Of a DNA stretch of 46,196 bases, positions 1-8,775 are shown one piece after another. Under the pieces are notes generated by a model. That model was given only the letters and a program-made list of their open reading frames with translations, made no database searches and had not been told where the DNA came from. Position 1 is the stretch's first letter. Every line of letters starts with the position of its first letter. The position numbers and the translations under genes were made by a program. Origin of the DNA: Methanosarcinales archaeon (GTDB taxonomy: Archaea; Halobacteriota; Methanosarcinia; Methanosarcinales; Methanocomedenaceae); contig JAIOQW010000146.1 in the NCBI GenBank assembly GCA_021108405.1, positions 1 through 46,196 of the forward strand. Reading direction: 5' to 3'.

Positions 1-126
1 GAAGAATGTAGTGACTTATATTCACTTAATAGTGGCAGACCTGTAACAAACACGCTTGAAAGGATGTTTCGTTCAGCAATGGGTAAATTATTATTTGTGA
101 GTTGCCTTATACTTGGTATACTATGA
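1..126 (+). CDS. C-terminal end of an unrecognised membrane protein (partial)
   Basis: The first frame is open from the first base to a TGA at 124-126. It encodes about 41 residues that end in a hydrophobic stretch (LLFVSCLILGIL), so the protein probably finishes in or at a membrane helix. The start lies outside the window and I do not recognise the family. The gene is convergent with the oligopeptide transporter operon, and the AT-rich gap 127-182 with T and A runs would suit transcription termination for both. The frame could be open by chance over such a short distance. Confidence 0.35.
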   Translation, partial: EECSDLYSLNSGRPVTNTLERMFRSAMGKLLFVSCLILGIL

Positions 127-182
127 AAAAGTATATAATTTTTCGTAATATATAAATAAATGCGTTTATACTTTCCTATACG

Positions 183-1111
183 TTAAAAAAAATGGCATGC
201 TACAAAATGTCCCTCTTCAACCTCAACCATTTCCGGCTCCTCAACCTTACATCTCTCTTCCATACGTGAACACCGCGGGTGAAATCTGCACCCGGTGGGT
301 ATATCCATCGGATTCGGTGTATCTCCTTCTAAAATTATTCGCTCGCTCTTTTCTTTTATAGTAAGCCCCACCGTAGCTGCAGAGGCAGATAGTAGTCCCT
401 GTGTATATGGATGCTTTGCGTTATTGAATATACAAGTATCCTACCTAAATACATGACCCCTATGCTATCAGCTATGCTCTTCACAACATCAAGGTCATGT
501 GAAATGAACAAATATGTTTGGTCATACTTCTTCTGCAGGTCCTTCATCATATTCAATATCTGTGCCTGAACCGAAACATCCAGAGCAGATGTTGGTTCAT
601 CAGCAATGATGAAATCCGGATTTACTGCGATGATCCTTGCCAGTATGACACGCTGGTTCTGACCGCCACTGAGCTGGTATGGATATCGGTTGATGTGTTC
701 AGGAAGTAGTTCGACTATTTCCATCAACTCCAGGATCCTCTGCTCAATTTCTTTCTTTGGTAGCTTGCGTAATTTAAGTGGTTCTGATATACTATCTTTT
801 ATCTTCATTCTGGGATTAAGCGAAGATTCAGGATCCTGGAAGATCATCTGCATTCTTGATCTGATCTTACGTAGTTCTTCTCTTTTTAATGCAAACAGAT
901 CAACACCATCAAATAATACCTTTCCGCCAGTTGGTTTGATCAATCTTAAAATCAATCTGCTAACTGTTGTCTTTCCACATCCGCTCTCACCAACGAGTCC
1001 CAGTGTCTCCCCCTTTTTTATTATAAGTGATACACCATCAACTGCCTTAACATATCGTTTATGTATCACTCCGGATGAATAATATTTTGTTAAACCTTCA
1101 ACTTCGAGCAT
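183..1111 (-). pseudogene. oppF: Oligopeptide/nickel ABC transporter ATPase OppF, frameshifted
   Basis: Second ATPase of the dipeptide/oligopeptide (or nickel) importer encoded just upstream. The ATPase core is complete: Walker A GESGCGKT (residues 41-48), signature LSGGQNQRV and Walker B FIIADEPTSALD. Just after MYLGRIL the main frame goes wrong and ends in a 25-residue nonsense tail. The expected continuation (IFNNAKHPYTQGLL, then the cysteine-bearing oligo_HPY segment CRFHPRC) is present in another frame and finishes at 183. Family proteins have about seven more codons between these two parts, so a small deletion that is not a multiple of three best explains it. It may be a real lesion or an assembly error. 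If real, the protein lacks its C-terminal domain but keeps the ATPase fold. It overlaps oppD by 14 nt. Confidence 0.85.
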
Positions 1112-2036
1112 TAAAGCACCTCACAAAATGTTCACATTCTATCCTGAACATATCAGGATGATGATGTATACATTCTTCATTCACGTATTCACATCTGGGA
1201 GAAAATCTGCATCCATCCGGATAATTAATCAGTGATGGACTCATACCCTGTATCGGTGTAAGCCCTCTATGCGGTAGTGAATTTAAAAACCCTCTGGTAT
1301 AGGGGTGCATTGGTTTCTCGAACAGATCCAAAGGAGTGGCACATTCCACGATCTCCCCTGCATACATTAGTGCAATACGATCACACATAGCAGCCGCAAC
1401 ACCAAGATCATGGGTTATAAGCAACATTGTTTTATGTTCTGTCATCTCTTTCATCAGATCAACGATCTGTACTTTTATGGTAACATCAAGTCCTTTAGTG
1501 GGTTCGTCAGCTATGATAAAAAAAGGATCACAGGCAAGTCCAATTGCGATCATAACACGCTGTTTCATTCCACCGCTGAACTCATGTGGATACTGCTGGG
1601 CCCGTTTGGATGGTGATGGTACTTTGACCGCATCAAGCATTTCAATAGCTTTTTCTTTTGCCTCCTTCTTATTTAGTCCCTGATGCAACCTGATAGCTTC
1701 TGCGATCTGTTCACCGATCTTAACGACCGGATTTAAAGAAGTGGTCGGGTTTTGGAGTATATTGGTAATTTCTCCTCCTCTGATCTTTCTTATATCATCC
1801 TCACTAACAGTCAACAGATTTCTTCCCTTGTAGATGATCTTTCCCTCTACTATTGCAGTCGGAGGCAGAAGGCGTGTGATCGAAAGTCCAAGTACTGATT
1901 TTCCACTACCGGTCTCACCAATCAATCCAAGTGTCTCTGTATCCTCTATATTCAGATCGATCCTGTCAACTGCTTTAACAATTCCATCATGGGTAGGGAA
2001 GTGGGCACTTAGACCGATAATTTCAACCAGGCTCAT
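1098..2036 (-). CDS. oppD: Oligopeptide/nickel ABC transporter ATPase OppD
   Basis: First ATPase subunit of the peptide/nickel-type ABC importer; it drives uptake on the cytoplasmic face with OppF. It has Walker A GETGSGKS (residues 40-47), signature FSGGMKQRV, Walker B FFIIADEPTKGLD and the switch histidine in LLITHDLG. The C-terminal oligo_HPY region (HPYTRGFLNSLP) is followed by a cysteine-rich tail (CRFSPRC, then further Cys residues). In related DppD proteins that tail can bind a [4Fe-4S] cluster, so a cluster here is possible but inferred. The length of 312 aa is normal. The start overlaps the oppC stop by 4 nt, indicating translational coupling. The substrate (peptide versus nickel chelate) cannot be decided from sequence. 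Confidence 0.93.
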   Translation of the reverse strand: MSLVEIIGLSAHFPTHDGIVKAVDRIDLNIEDTETLGLIGETGSGKSVLGLSITRLLPPTAIVEGKIIYKGRNLLTVSEDDIRKIRGGEITNILQNPTTSLNPVVKIGEQIAEAIRLHQGLNKKEAKEKAIEMLDAVKVPSPSKRAQQYPHEFSGGMKQRVMIAIGLACDPFFIIADEPTKGLDVTIKVQIVDLMKEMTEHKTMLLITHDLGVAAAMCDRIALMYAGEIVECATPLDLFEKPMHPYTRGFLNSLPHRGLTPIQGMSPSLINYPDGCRFSPRCEYVNEECIHHHPDMFRIECEHFVRCFNARS

Positions 2037-2890
2037 TCAATTATCTCCCGTTTCGGATCCAGTATATCCCTGAGCCCGTCTCCTAGTAGATTGAACCCCA
2101 GTACCAGTATCATTATTGCCAATCCCGGGAAGATCATGAGATGTGGGTCTGTTTGCATAAATGGGCGTCCGGCATTCAGCATTGCACCCCATTCAGGTGT
2201 AGGGGGTTGGGGACCAAAACCAAGAAAACTCAGGGATGCCAGTGATAATATTGCATCAGCCATACCAAGTGTAGCCACTATGATTATTGGAGTAATGATG
2301 TTAGGAAATATATGACGGAACATGATATAACGGTCATGTACACCCAGTGATCTTGCAGATTCTACAAATTCCTTCTCTTTTAATGATAATACCGAACCTC
2401 GTCCAACCCTTGAATACTTTGTCCATCCTACTACTATTAAAGCAATTATCACACTGACAAGACCAGGTTTAAGTACACCTGCGATCACTATAGCTAAAAA
2501 GACACTCGGAAATGTTAAAAAAGCGTCAACCAGCCGCATGATCGTAGAATCGGTGAGCCCACCGTAAAATCCTGCGAAAATTCCAAGTATAACTCCGATC
2601 AAAGCAGATATGCCAACCACAACTATTCCGACAGTTAGTGAGATCCTTGCACCGTATAATAACCTGCTATAAACATCTCTGCCAAGGTGATCCGTTCCAA
2701 GGGGATGTTCAATACAGGGCTTCATTAATCTATCTTCTACATTCGTTTCTATAGGATCATATGGTGCCAATATGGGTGCAAAGATAGCAGCAAGAATAAG
2801 CAGTAGGATAATAATAGTACCAAGAGTGGCAGATCTACTTCTTTTAATATGCCCTACAATGTTATTGAAACGTGAATTATTCATTTTCAT
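2033..2890 (-). CDS. oppC: Oligopeptide/nickel ABC transporter permease OppC
   Basis: Inner-membrane permease of the OppBC/DppBC type. A short cytoplasmic N-terminus is followed by a first helix (residues about 20-42), the OppC_N segment with its family-typical LGTDHLGRDVYSRLLYGAR motif, then about five more helices. The EAA-like coupling loop for the ATPases is visible around ESARSLGVHDRYIMFRHIFP. The length of 285 aa fits the family. The gene overlaps oppB by 14 nt and oppD by 4 nt, so all are read from one message. Together with OppB it forms the translocation path. Confidence 0.94.
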   Translation of the reverse strand: MKMNNSRFNNIVGHIKRSRSATLGTIIILLLILAAIFAPILAPYDPIETNVEDRLMKPCIEHPLGTDHLGRDVYSRLLYGARISLTVGIVVVGISALIGVILGIFAGFYGGLTDSTIMRLVDAFLTFPSVFLAIVIAGVLKPGLVSVIIALIVVGWTKYSRVGRGSVLSLKEKEFVESARSLGVHDRYIMFRHIFPNIITPIIIVATLGMADAILSLASLSFLGFGPQPPTPEWGAMLNAGRPFMQTDPHLMIFPGLAIMILVLGFNLLGDGLRDILDPKREIIE

Positions 2891-3821
2891 AACTTATCCT
2901 TGGATCAAGAAACTTATATGAAATGTCAACGACCAGATTGACTGCAATAAAAAGCAGGGCTATAAATATCATACACCCCTGGACTACCATATGATCCCTC
3001 ATCTCCATTGAGCGGACTGTCAATTCCCCGAGACCTGGCCAGCAAAAAATAGTTTCAACTACTGGTGAACCATTAAGTAAAAAACCAAAGTTCAGGCCAA
3101 TCATGGTTACAACCGGAATGAGGGCATTTTTCATGGCATGTTTTAAAGTGATCGTTCTCTCGGATACGCCTTTTGCACGGGCGGTCAATATATAATCTTG
3201 TGAGAGTGATTCAACCATACTTGATCTCATCAATCTTGCAGTGATTGCAGCCGAGCTGACTCCGAGTGTTATAGCAGGTAGTATGATGTGTTCAAGATCA
3301 CCACCATCTCCGTAACCGGCTGCCGGGAGCCAATTTATGGAAACTGCGAAGATCAGCATAAGTAAGCATCCTAACCAGAAATTTGGCATGGAAACTCCGA
3401 GTGTTGCACCGATCATACAAAAGGTATCTGTAAGGGAATTTTGTTTGATCGCAGAGATGATCCCAAGAGGGATCGAAATGATCAATGAAATGACCAGACT
3501 CACTATTGCGAGTTTTAATGTAGCATGAAATGCAGACAATACAATATCCCAAACAGGCTGCTGGGTTTTATAGGAGTATCCAAAATCACCGTGTAGAACA
3601 TTTTTTAACCATGTGAAGTATTGAACATAAAGGGGTTGGTCCAGCCCATATTTTTTCGTGAATTCCTCTACATATTCAGGATCCACCTGACCATCCGGTC
3701 CGGCACACAATGTCATTGCCGGATCTCCGGGTGCTATATAGATTATCGAGAAACTTATTATCGAAACCAGCAGTAATACAGGGATTATTTGAATTAATCG
3801 TTTAATTAAATAATCGAGCAT
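2877..3821 (-). CDS. oppB: Oligopeptide/nickel ABC transporter permease OppB
   Basis: Permease partner of OppC. The N-terminal helix followed by the IAPGDPA segment is typical of OppB/DppB/NikB. About six transmembrane helices follow, with an ATPase-contact loop near TARAKGVSERTITLKHAMKN. The length of 314 aa is normal. It starts 3 nt after the stop of the dockerin-bearing binding protein, and its end overlaps oppC. The order SBP-B-C-D-F is the classic peptide/nickel transporter order, which supports the assignment. Confidence 0.94.
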   Translation of the reverse strand: MLDYLIKRLIQIIPVLLLVSIISFSIIYIAPGDPAMTLCAGPDGQVDPEYVEEFTKKYGLDQPLYVQYFTWLKNVLHGDFGYSYKTQQPVWDIVLSAFHATLKLAIVSLVISLIISIPLGIISAIKQNSLTDTFCMIGATLGVSMPNFWLGCLLMLIFAVSINWLPAAGYGDGGDLEHIILPAITLGVSSAAITARLMRSSMVESLSQDYILTARAKGVSERTITLKHAMKNALIPVVTMIGLNFGFLLNGSPVVETIFCWPGLGELTVRSMEMRDHMVVQGCMIFIALLFIAVNLVVDISYKFLDPRISYENE

Positions 3822-3824
3822 GAA

Positions 3825-5561
3825 TTATCCTTTATACATTTCTTTAGTAAGGAAGGTAATCTCATTCGGATAAAGCACATAACCTATCACATCAACATGT
3901 TGTCCTACAAGTTGTTTCTCATGAAAGATGAACATTTCAGGGGATTGTTCTACAATGATTGCCTGTACCTGGTCGTAGTAGCCTTTTCTCTCACTTTGAT
4001 CCATGGCTATCTTTGCATCTACCAGTAACGAATTTACTGTATCATTTGAATACTGTATCCATCCATTTTCCATAAAACCGGCTGTTGAGTCAAAGTGTTT
4101 GGTCAGGAAGCTGTCCGGGTCACCAACTGGCGCTGAATTATATGAATAGAATGCCAGATCAAAGTTACCACTTACCATATCTTCCTTTATAGCGGCTGAT
4201 TCAAGAAGCTGGAGTTCTACATCGATACCGATATCTTCCAGTTGTATTTCTATCATCTCTGCACCGGGCTGCATGGTAGCCCGAGAGGTGTATAATTTAA
4301 TAGTAAGCTGGAAATCCTCTCCATTATATTCCAGTATACCGTCGTTATCGGTATCGGAAATTCCTGCTTCTTCCAGCAATGACAGGGCCTTATCCTTATC
4401 ATACGGATATCCGGTAAGATCATCATTTGTCCATGGGAAGACCGATGGGAACATCCCGATGGCTGATACGCCACCAATACCTTCCAGCGCCGCATCAACG
4501 ATCTGCTCACGATTAATGGCATAGTTGATCGCCTGTCTTACCCTTATGTCATCAAGAGGCGCTTTAGCATTATTCACAAATATAAAGTAGAGGCGTAGTG
4601 TCTCGTCAGTAACAATTCTTAGATCCGAATCACTCTCGATCTTGCTGACCACTGGTAACGGAAGACCTATCGTTATATCAACATCTCCACTCTGGAGCAT
4701 AATCGACCTTGTCTCGCCTTCACTAAGGTAATAAATCTTTGCACTTTCAAGTTTAGCTTTACCATCCCGGTAATTTTCATTCCTTACAACTGATAGACTA
4801 ACTGAAGGCTCGTGACTTTTATACTTAAACGGACCGGTACATACCGGAGTTGTATTGAGAAGACCGGCCTCACCTGCCGCAGGACTCACCATGGAAACGA
4901 GCGGATCAGTCAGGGTTGCTATTGTGAGTGCATATGGCTCGGTCGTGGTGATCTTTACAGTATGTTCATCTTCTGCGACAATAGATTCGATATGTTTATA
5001 CTCATTGTGTCTTGAATTTAATTCATCTGTAACTCGTTCGATGGAATATACTACTGCATCTGCATTGAATGGAGTTCCATCATGGAAGGTTACATCTTCT
5101 CTGAGATGTATCTGCCACTGCGTATCACTTAACTGTGTATACCCCGTAGCAAGTTCGGGTGTAAGTTCAAGGTCTTCGTTATAACAAAATAATGTTTCTG
5201 CGATGCCAGCTTGCCTCATATACCACCCGGTCCATTTTACCCCGGGATCAAGTGTATGTGACGGACCGAATATCATCCCTATGTTCATGTGTCCGCCCGG
5301 GAATCCTACCCGATCAAGAATGATCGATCCGGTGTAGGTCACATCTTCTGTATTGATACTGCCATCTTGATTTGCATCGGCTAACGGACTCTCCTTATCG
5401 TTTGTAAGGATCATCCGCTCGATCATGGTTACATCGAGTGTATTAATCTGTTTATCTCCGTTTGCATCTCCAAAAAGCTCAGCACTTACACATGGCATTG
5501 ATACCAGGAGTACCACACTTATGATCAAAACAGTAATTCCAAATCTAATATCTCTCATCAT
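3825..5561 (-). CDS. Dockerin-bearing extracellular solute-binding protein (SBP_bac_5, OppA-like)
   Basis: Substrate-binding protein for the OppBCDF transporter. Residues 1-27 are a Sec signal peptide ending near SMPCVSA. No convincing lipobox is present and there is no C-terminal anchor. Residues about 30-85 form a type I dockerin with two near-identical calcium loops, GDANGDKQINTLD (32-43) and ADANQDGSINTED (62-73), each with D/N/D/N/D at loop positions 1, 3, 5, 9 and 12. Residues about 90-578 are a family 5 solute-binding domain (LREDVTFHDGTPFNADAVVYS is split by the usual motif). It overlaps the upstream cohesin gene by 4 nt. With no lipid anchor, the protein is presumably kept at the cell surface by dockerin binding to that cohesin. 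The substrate is inferred to be a peptide or a nickel complex. Confidence 0.93.
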   Translation of the reverse strand: MMRDIRFGITVLIISVVLLVSMPCVSAELFGDANGDKQINTLDVTMIERMILTNDKESPLADANQDGSINTEDVTYTGSIILDRVGFPGGHMNIGMIFGPSHTLDPGVKWTGWYMRQAGIAETLFCYNEDLELTPELATGYTQLSDTQWQIHLREDVTFHDGTPFNADAVVYSIERVTDELNSRHNEYKHIESIVAEDEHTVKITTTEPYALTIATLTDPLVSMVSPAAGEAGLLNTTPVCTGPFKYKSHEPSVSLSVVRNENYRDGKAKLESAKIYYLSEGETRSIMLQSGDVDITIGLPLPVVSKIESDSDLRIVTDETLRLYFIFVNNAKAPLDDIRVRQAINYAINREQIVDAALEGIGGVSAIGMFPSVFPWTNDDLTGYPYDKDKALSLLEEAGISDTDNDGILEYNGEDFQLTIKLYTSRATMQPGAEMIEIQLEDIGIDVELQLLESAAIKEDMVSGNFDLAFYSYNSAPVGDPDSFLTKHFDSTAGFMENGWIQYSNDTVNSLLVDAKIAMDQSERKGYYDQVQAIIVEQSPEMFIFHEKQLVGQHVDVIGYVLYPNEITFLTKEMYKG

Positions 5562-6154
5562 GCATTACCTCCTTTTACCCGAAGAACGAGATATGCTACA
5601 ACAAATAGCACTATCACAAATTGTATTTGAAATCCTGGTGTTTCAGTTTTATCCGTTTTTGTCGGTTCAGTTGCAGAACCGGATGTATTTTCAATATTAT
5701 TTTGATTTGTTGGTATTTCCTGGGCCATAGTATCAACGAGTAAAACATTAGATATTTCCATAACACAATCTCCTGGTACTATTGTTTCAAAATGTATCGT
5801 TGCCAGGGATCCGGATCCGGATATCCCTTCAATTCCAGGAAGATTGAAAAGCACCCTGATGGTGTTTGCGCTAAGCGCCTGACTGTCTGCAGGTATGGTT
5901 TTTCCATTAATAGTTCCGTTACTAATGCCTATAACCTTCACTGCTGCAGGATCGAAATATATATCGAACTGCCCAGAATCAAGATCATTGACATTTTCCA
6001 TATCAATTGTAACATTAAAGTTGCCATCAACCATATCAGGAGCATTGAGATTGATATTTATTTGATCAGCTACGGCGGGAGTTATAAACATAGTATATAA
6101 TAATATTATTATCGATAAAGATAATATGGGATAACTTATTTTTTTAAATATCAT
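5558..6154 (-). CDS. Cohesin-domain surface protein with PGF-CTERM-like anchor
   Basis: First gene of the transporter operon, 198 aa. A signal peptide (residues 1-29, ending FITPAVA) is followed by a cohesin fold at about 30-150. Typical cohesin landmarks are ENVNDLDSGQFDIYFDP, the VKVIGISNG turn and ISGSGSLATIHFE. A Thr/Glu-rich linker then leads to TPGF, one hydrophobic helix (FVIVLFVVAYLVL) and a short basic tail, which is the layout of PGF-CTERM proteins processed by archaeosortase A. The next gene, overlapping by 4 nt, carries the matching dockerin. I infer that this protein is the surface receptor holding the binding protein near the permease. The specificity of the pair is untested. 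Confidence 0.88.
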   Translation of the reverse strand: MIFKKISYPILSLSIIILLYTMFITPAVADQININLNAPDMVDGNFNVTIDMENVNDLDSGQFDIYFDPAAVKVIGISNGTINGKTIPADSQALSANTIRVLFNLPGIEGISGSGSLATIHFETIVPGDCVMEISNVLLVDTMAQEIPTNQNNIENTSGSATEPTKTDKTETPGFQIQFVIVLFVVAYLVLRVKGGNA

Positions 6155-6250
6155 ATGAGTTTATTTGAAATAAATTATACTTAATAAATCTTGTGATTTT
6201 AATTTTTAATAATATACTACTCCGCAAGTGTCATTTGGAACTATATATAG

Positions 6251-6324
6251 CTGCCACAGAGGTCACAGAGAGCACAAAGATAGGAGTTGGGGACGGAAAA
6301 GGCATCTCTGTGCTCTTGTGGCAG
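6251..6324. repeat. Palindromic cacagag-type intergenic element
   Basis: The ends ctgccaca and tgtggcag pair over 8 bp, and inside them gagcaca pairs with tgtgctc over 7 bp. Motifs of the cacagag type recur in intergenic DNA of many environmental genomes and resemble degenerate mobile palindromes. No gene is associated with it. Confidence 0.6.
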
Positions 6325-6385
6325 AATGTTACAAAAAACAGATACGGTTTGGTATATATCAAGTATATTGATATATCGAAAATGT

Positions 6386-6557
6386 TTCACATTTTCTAAT
6401 CTTCGGCTCTTTTAAGAGCTTCAGGTGAAGATTCTACGAATCTTCTAATCCTCCATTCCTCTGGAATGTCAAACGAAGATTTTGCGAATCTTCTAATCTT
6501 CAGCTTCTTCGAAGCTTCAGTCAAGAAAATCCGACCATATGGAAGAAATTGTTCTTC
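6386..6557. repeat. Cluster of short hairpin modules (left copy)
   Basis: At least six short inverted repeats follow each other. They are gctctt..aagagc, gaagattc-tac-gaatcttc, cattcc-tct-ggaatg, gaagatt..aatcttc, gcttc-ttc-gaagc and gaagaa-attg-ttcttc. Several of the same modules recur in reverse orientation at 8634-8759. Confidence 0.8.
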
Positions 6558-6908
6558 GTTCATATATCTCATTTCCATACAATATGACTTTATGTTCACA
6601 TGTCGTGTTAATAAAATCGAAAAATTTATTACACATGACACCTTCCAAAATTCATTGCAGATATAAGCACCTTGTTATTTTGTTCACATATAGAAAAGTA
6701 TATACTTTTTTATAGACTTAGAAAAAGCGAACAAGTGAGGATTTTTTCAAGGAATAAATTCAGTCAATTAAGAGAAATAATTCATCCACTTTTTTTTATT
6801 GGATTTATATCTGCTCCCTGCGAAATAAAACGTGAAGGGCCTCACCTCTGCTCTTTACGTTTTATAATATATCTCTAGAAAATCAGAGCGCTATAGAGGA
6901 TTTTGTTC

Positions 6909-7412
6909 TTAAATGATCTCTATAAGACCTATCCCGGTAACAGTAAGAACAGTTACAATAATCCCTGATATAAGCACACCGATAAATATAGCCAAAAGGG
7001 CATGACTGGTCTTTATACCAAATACAAAGGCTGCGGCACATCCTGTCCATGCCCCGGTAATAGGCAACGGGATGGCGACAAATATAGTAAGTGCTAATGT
7101 TCCATATTTTTCGAACCGTTCATTATGGTTATGATAGGTCTTTGAAAACAGCCAGGTAAAAAAGATATCCCATACCCTCCAGCGCCTGAGAAAATCAGAT
7201 ACAGGTTCAAGGTATAGAAGCAGTGGTATCACCGGGATCATATTACCGATAACTGCTAAAAAATAAGCTTCCGGGATTGACATTTCATAAATAGTAAGAG
7301 CTACGGGTATAGCACCCCTTAGTTCTGATACTGGCAGCATGCCTATGACAATGGTAGCTATCCAGTGAGGTATTGATGATAAAAATTCAGCTAATGCAAT
7401 ACTAAGAGTCAT
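6909..7412 (-). CDS. Small multidrug-export-family membrane protein (COG2426/PF06695-like)
   Basis: Polytopic membrane protein of the archaeal/bacterial Sm_multidrug_ex family, whose transport role is not proven. The family-typical [14 protein letters not shown] motif sits near the N-terminus. Four or more hydrophobic segments follow, including [15 protein letters not shown] and a Pro/Gly-rich [14 protein letters not shown] chose the ATG at 7412 ([10 protein letters not shown]) rather than the tracked start at 7442. It puts the first helix at the N-terminus and reduces the overlap with rfcS to 11 nt. The protein is then about 167 aa. The overlap suggests cotranscription with rfcS, although no functional link is known. 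Confidence 0.8.
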   Translation of the reverse strand: MTLSIALAEFLSSIPHWIATIVIGMLPVSELRGAIPVALTIYEMSIPEAYFLAVIGNMIPVIPLLLYLEPVSDFLRRWRVWDIFFTWLFSKTYHNHNERFEKYGTLALTIFVAIPLPITGAWTGCAAAFVFGIKTSHALLAIFIGVLISGIIVTVLTVTGIGLIEII

Positions 7413-8358
7413 TTTCTTTTCCGATAAGTATAAAATATGCAAGTAATGCTTCTAACTGTATCCTTTCATTAGCACCCTCGGTCAATCTGAAATCTATCTC
7501 ACCTATCCGGTCCATCAACTTCACTTTCATGGTGTTGGGGATACTTTTATCAAACATGGTCCTGTGTATCTGAATGATGATATCCTCTCCTGATAGGCCC
7601 TGGTTAAGTAGCAGACTGTCAAGTTTTTCTCTGGCACCTATAAAATTCCCATCCAGAGCAAGGCTGATAAGTTCTCCGATCTCTTCTGGTCTGGCTGTAG
7701 CTGTTATCTGGTAGATAGCTTCCATACTAATTTCTTTATTTAACAGTCCGGCTGCTTGCAGGGCATTAATGGCTTTTCTCATATCACCCTGGGATACATA
7801 TATAATAGCATCTACCCCATCGTCTGTGATGGTAAGGTCTTCAAGTTGAGCAATATGGATAATACGTTCCTTTACAGCGTCATGGGAAATGGGAGCGAAC
7901 CTGTATACTGCACATCTGGACTGGATCGGATCGATGATCTTGGATGAGTAGTTGCATGAAAGAATAAACCTGCAGTTACTGGTATATTTTTCCATGGTCC
8001 TGCGTAGTGCACTCTGTGCATCCTGGGTCAGAGCATCTGCCTCATCTAAGAAAATTATTTTAAAATCGGCATCTCCTAACGGAGAGGTACGGGCAAAGTT
8101 CTTGATCTTATGACGTACTACATCAATGCCGCGTTCATCACTGGCATTTAATTCTGTGAAGTTATTGGTCCATGTATCACCGTACAGCTCTCTGGCAATT
8201 GACACTGTTGATGCTGTCTTTCCAACGCCGGGGGGACCAGTGAATAATAAATGTGGCATATTACCGGATTTTACATAAGACTGGAGTCGTTTAATGATCT
8301 CATCCTGTCCTACTATATCTTTTAGCATCCTCGGGCGATATTTTTCGATCCAGATCAC
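7402..8358 (-). CDS. rfcS: Replication factor C small subunit
   Basis: Clamp-loader small subunit that, with the large subunit, opens and loads PCNA onto primed DNA using ATP. The RFC boxes are clear: the N-terminal WIEKYRPR, Walker A GPPGVGKT (residues 41-48), Walker [11 protein letters not shown], the SRC arginine-finger motif in PIQSRC, and the sensor 2 region [11 protein letters not shown]. The length of 318 aa matches archaeal RfcS, with no intein or insertion. The large subunit is not in the window. The gene is first of a two-gene unit with the membrane protein above. Confidence 0.96.
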   Translation of the reverse strand: MIWIEKYRPRMLKDIVGQDEIIKRLQSYVKSGNMPHLLFTGPPGVGKTASTVSIARELYGDTWTNNFTELNASDERGIDVVRHKIKNFARTSPLGDADFKIIFLDEADALTQDAQSALRRTMEKYTSNCRFILSCNYSSKIIDPIQSRCAVYRFAPISHDAVKERIIHIAQLEDLTITDDGVDAIIYVSQGDMRKAINALQAAGLLNKEISMEAIYQITATARPEEIGELISLALDGNFIGAREKLDSLLLNQGLSGEDIIIQIHRTMFDKSIPNTMKVKLMDRIGEIDFRLTEGANERIQLEALLAYFILIGKENDS

Positions 8359-8633
8359 TTCTTTAATTATTAAGACCTCCTTGTTTGGAATAAAATACTA
8401 GAGATTATATTGAGTTTAGATAGTATAAGTTTTCGTATTTATTATCTGGGTTTTATTGATTTTAAACGATTTGAAGTTCCATTCCATATGGGAGGGGATA
8501 GGAAAAACTCTATATATCGTCTGCTGAGTATACCCAAAAACGATATGGAAAGATGTATATACAAATAAAATATCATAAATTTTATATCAGATAAAGTTAA
8601 GAATATTGGTCTGGTAAGATGTTGACCTAGAAC

Positions 8634-8759
8634 AAAATCCTCGCTAACGCTCGGATTTTCTTGACTGAGACTCTTAAAAGAGCCGAAGATTCGTAGAATC
8701 TTCGTCCGACATTCCAGAGGAATGGAAGATTAGAAAATGTGAACGGAGTGAGCATTTTA
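8634..8759. repeat. Cluster of short hairpin modules (right copy, inverted relative to 6386-6557)
   Basis: The modules are aaaatcc..ggatttt, ctctt-aa-aagag, gaagattc-gta-gaatcttc, cattcc-aga-ggaatg and aaaatg..cattt. Read on the opposite strand it shares blocks such as ttcacattttctaatcttc and cattcctctggaatg with the left cluster. The rest of the 8359-8775 gap is AT-rich, with a 7-bp inverted repeat atatcgt/acgatat around 8513-8543, and shows no gene. Confidence 0.8.
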
Positions 8760-8775
8760 CTTAAGAGGTATGCAA

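Larger units (their letters stand above)
6155..6908. other. Intergenic stretch without a gene; holds repeats only
   Basis: The gap between the cohesin operon and the small membrane protein gene is about 750 nt. It contains the AT-rich start region of the operon (6155-6190), a cacagag-type palindrome (6251-6324) and a cluster of hairpin modules (6386-6557). It then has AT-rich DNA with a small palindrome aaaagtatatactttt near 6701. The ORFs drawn here (6396-6641 and overlapping + strand frames) run through the hairpins and look accidental. Confidence 0.6.

Noticed and set aside
690-1082. 130-aa plus-strand ORF
   Set aside because: Antisense shadow of the OppF ATPase core.
6396-6641. 81-aa minus-strand ORF
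   Set aside because: It reads through several hairpin modules and its sequence repeats (RRFAKSS, RRFVESS) simply reflect them. It has no ribosome site or family match.
6155-8775. Possible replication origin near rfcS because of the inverted repeats
   Set aside because: No Orc1/Cdc6 gene and no G-rich origin-recognition boxes were seen; the repeats resemble dispersed hairpin modules.
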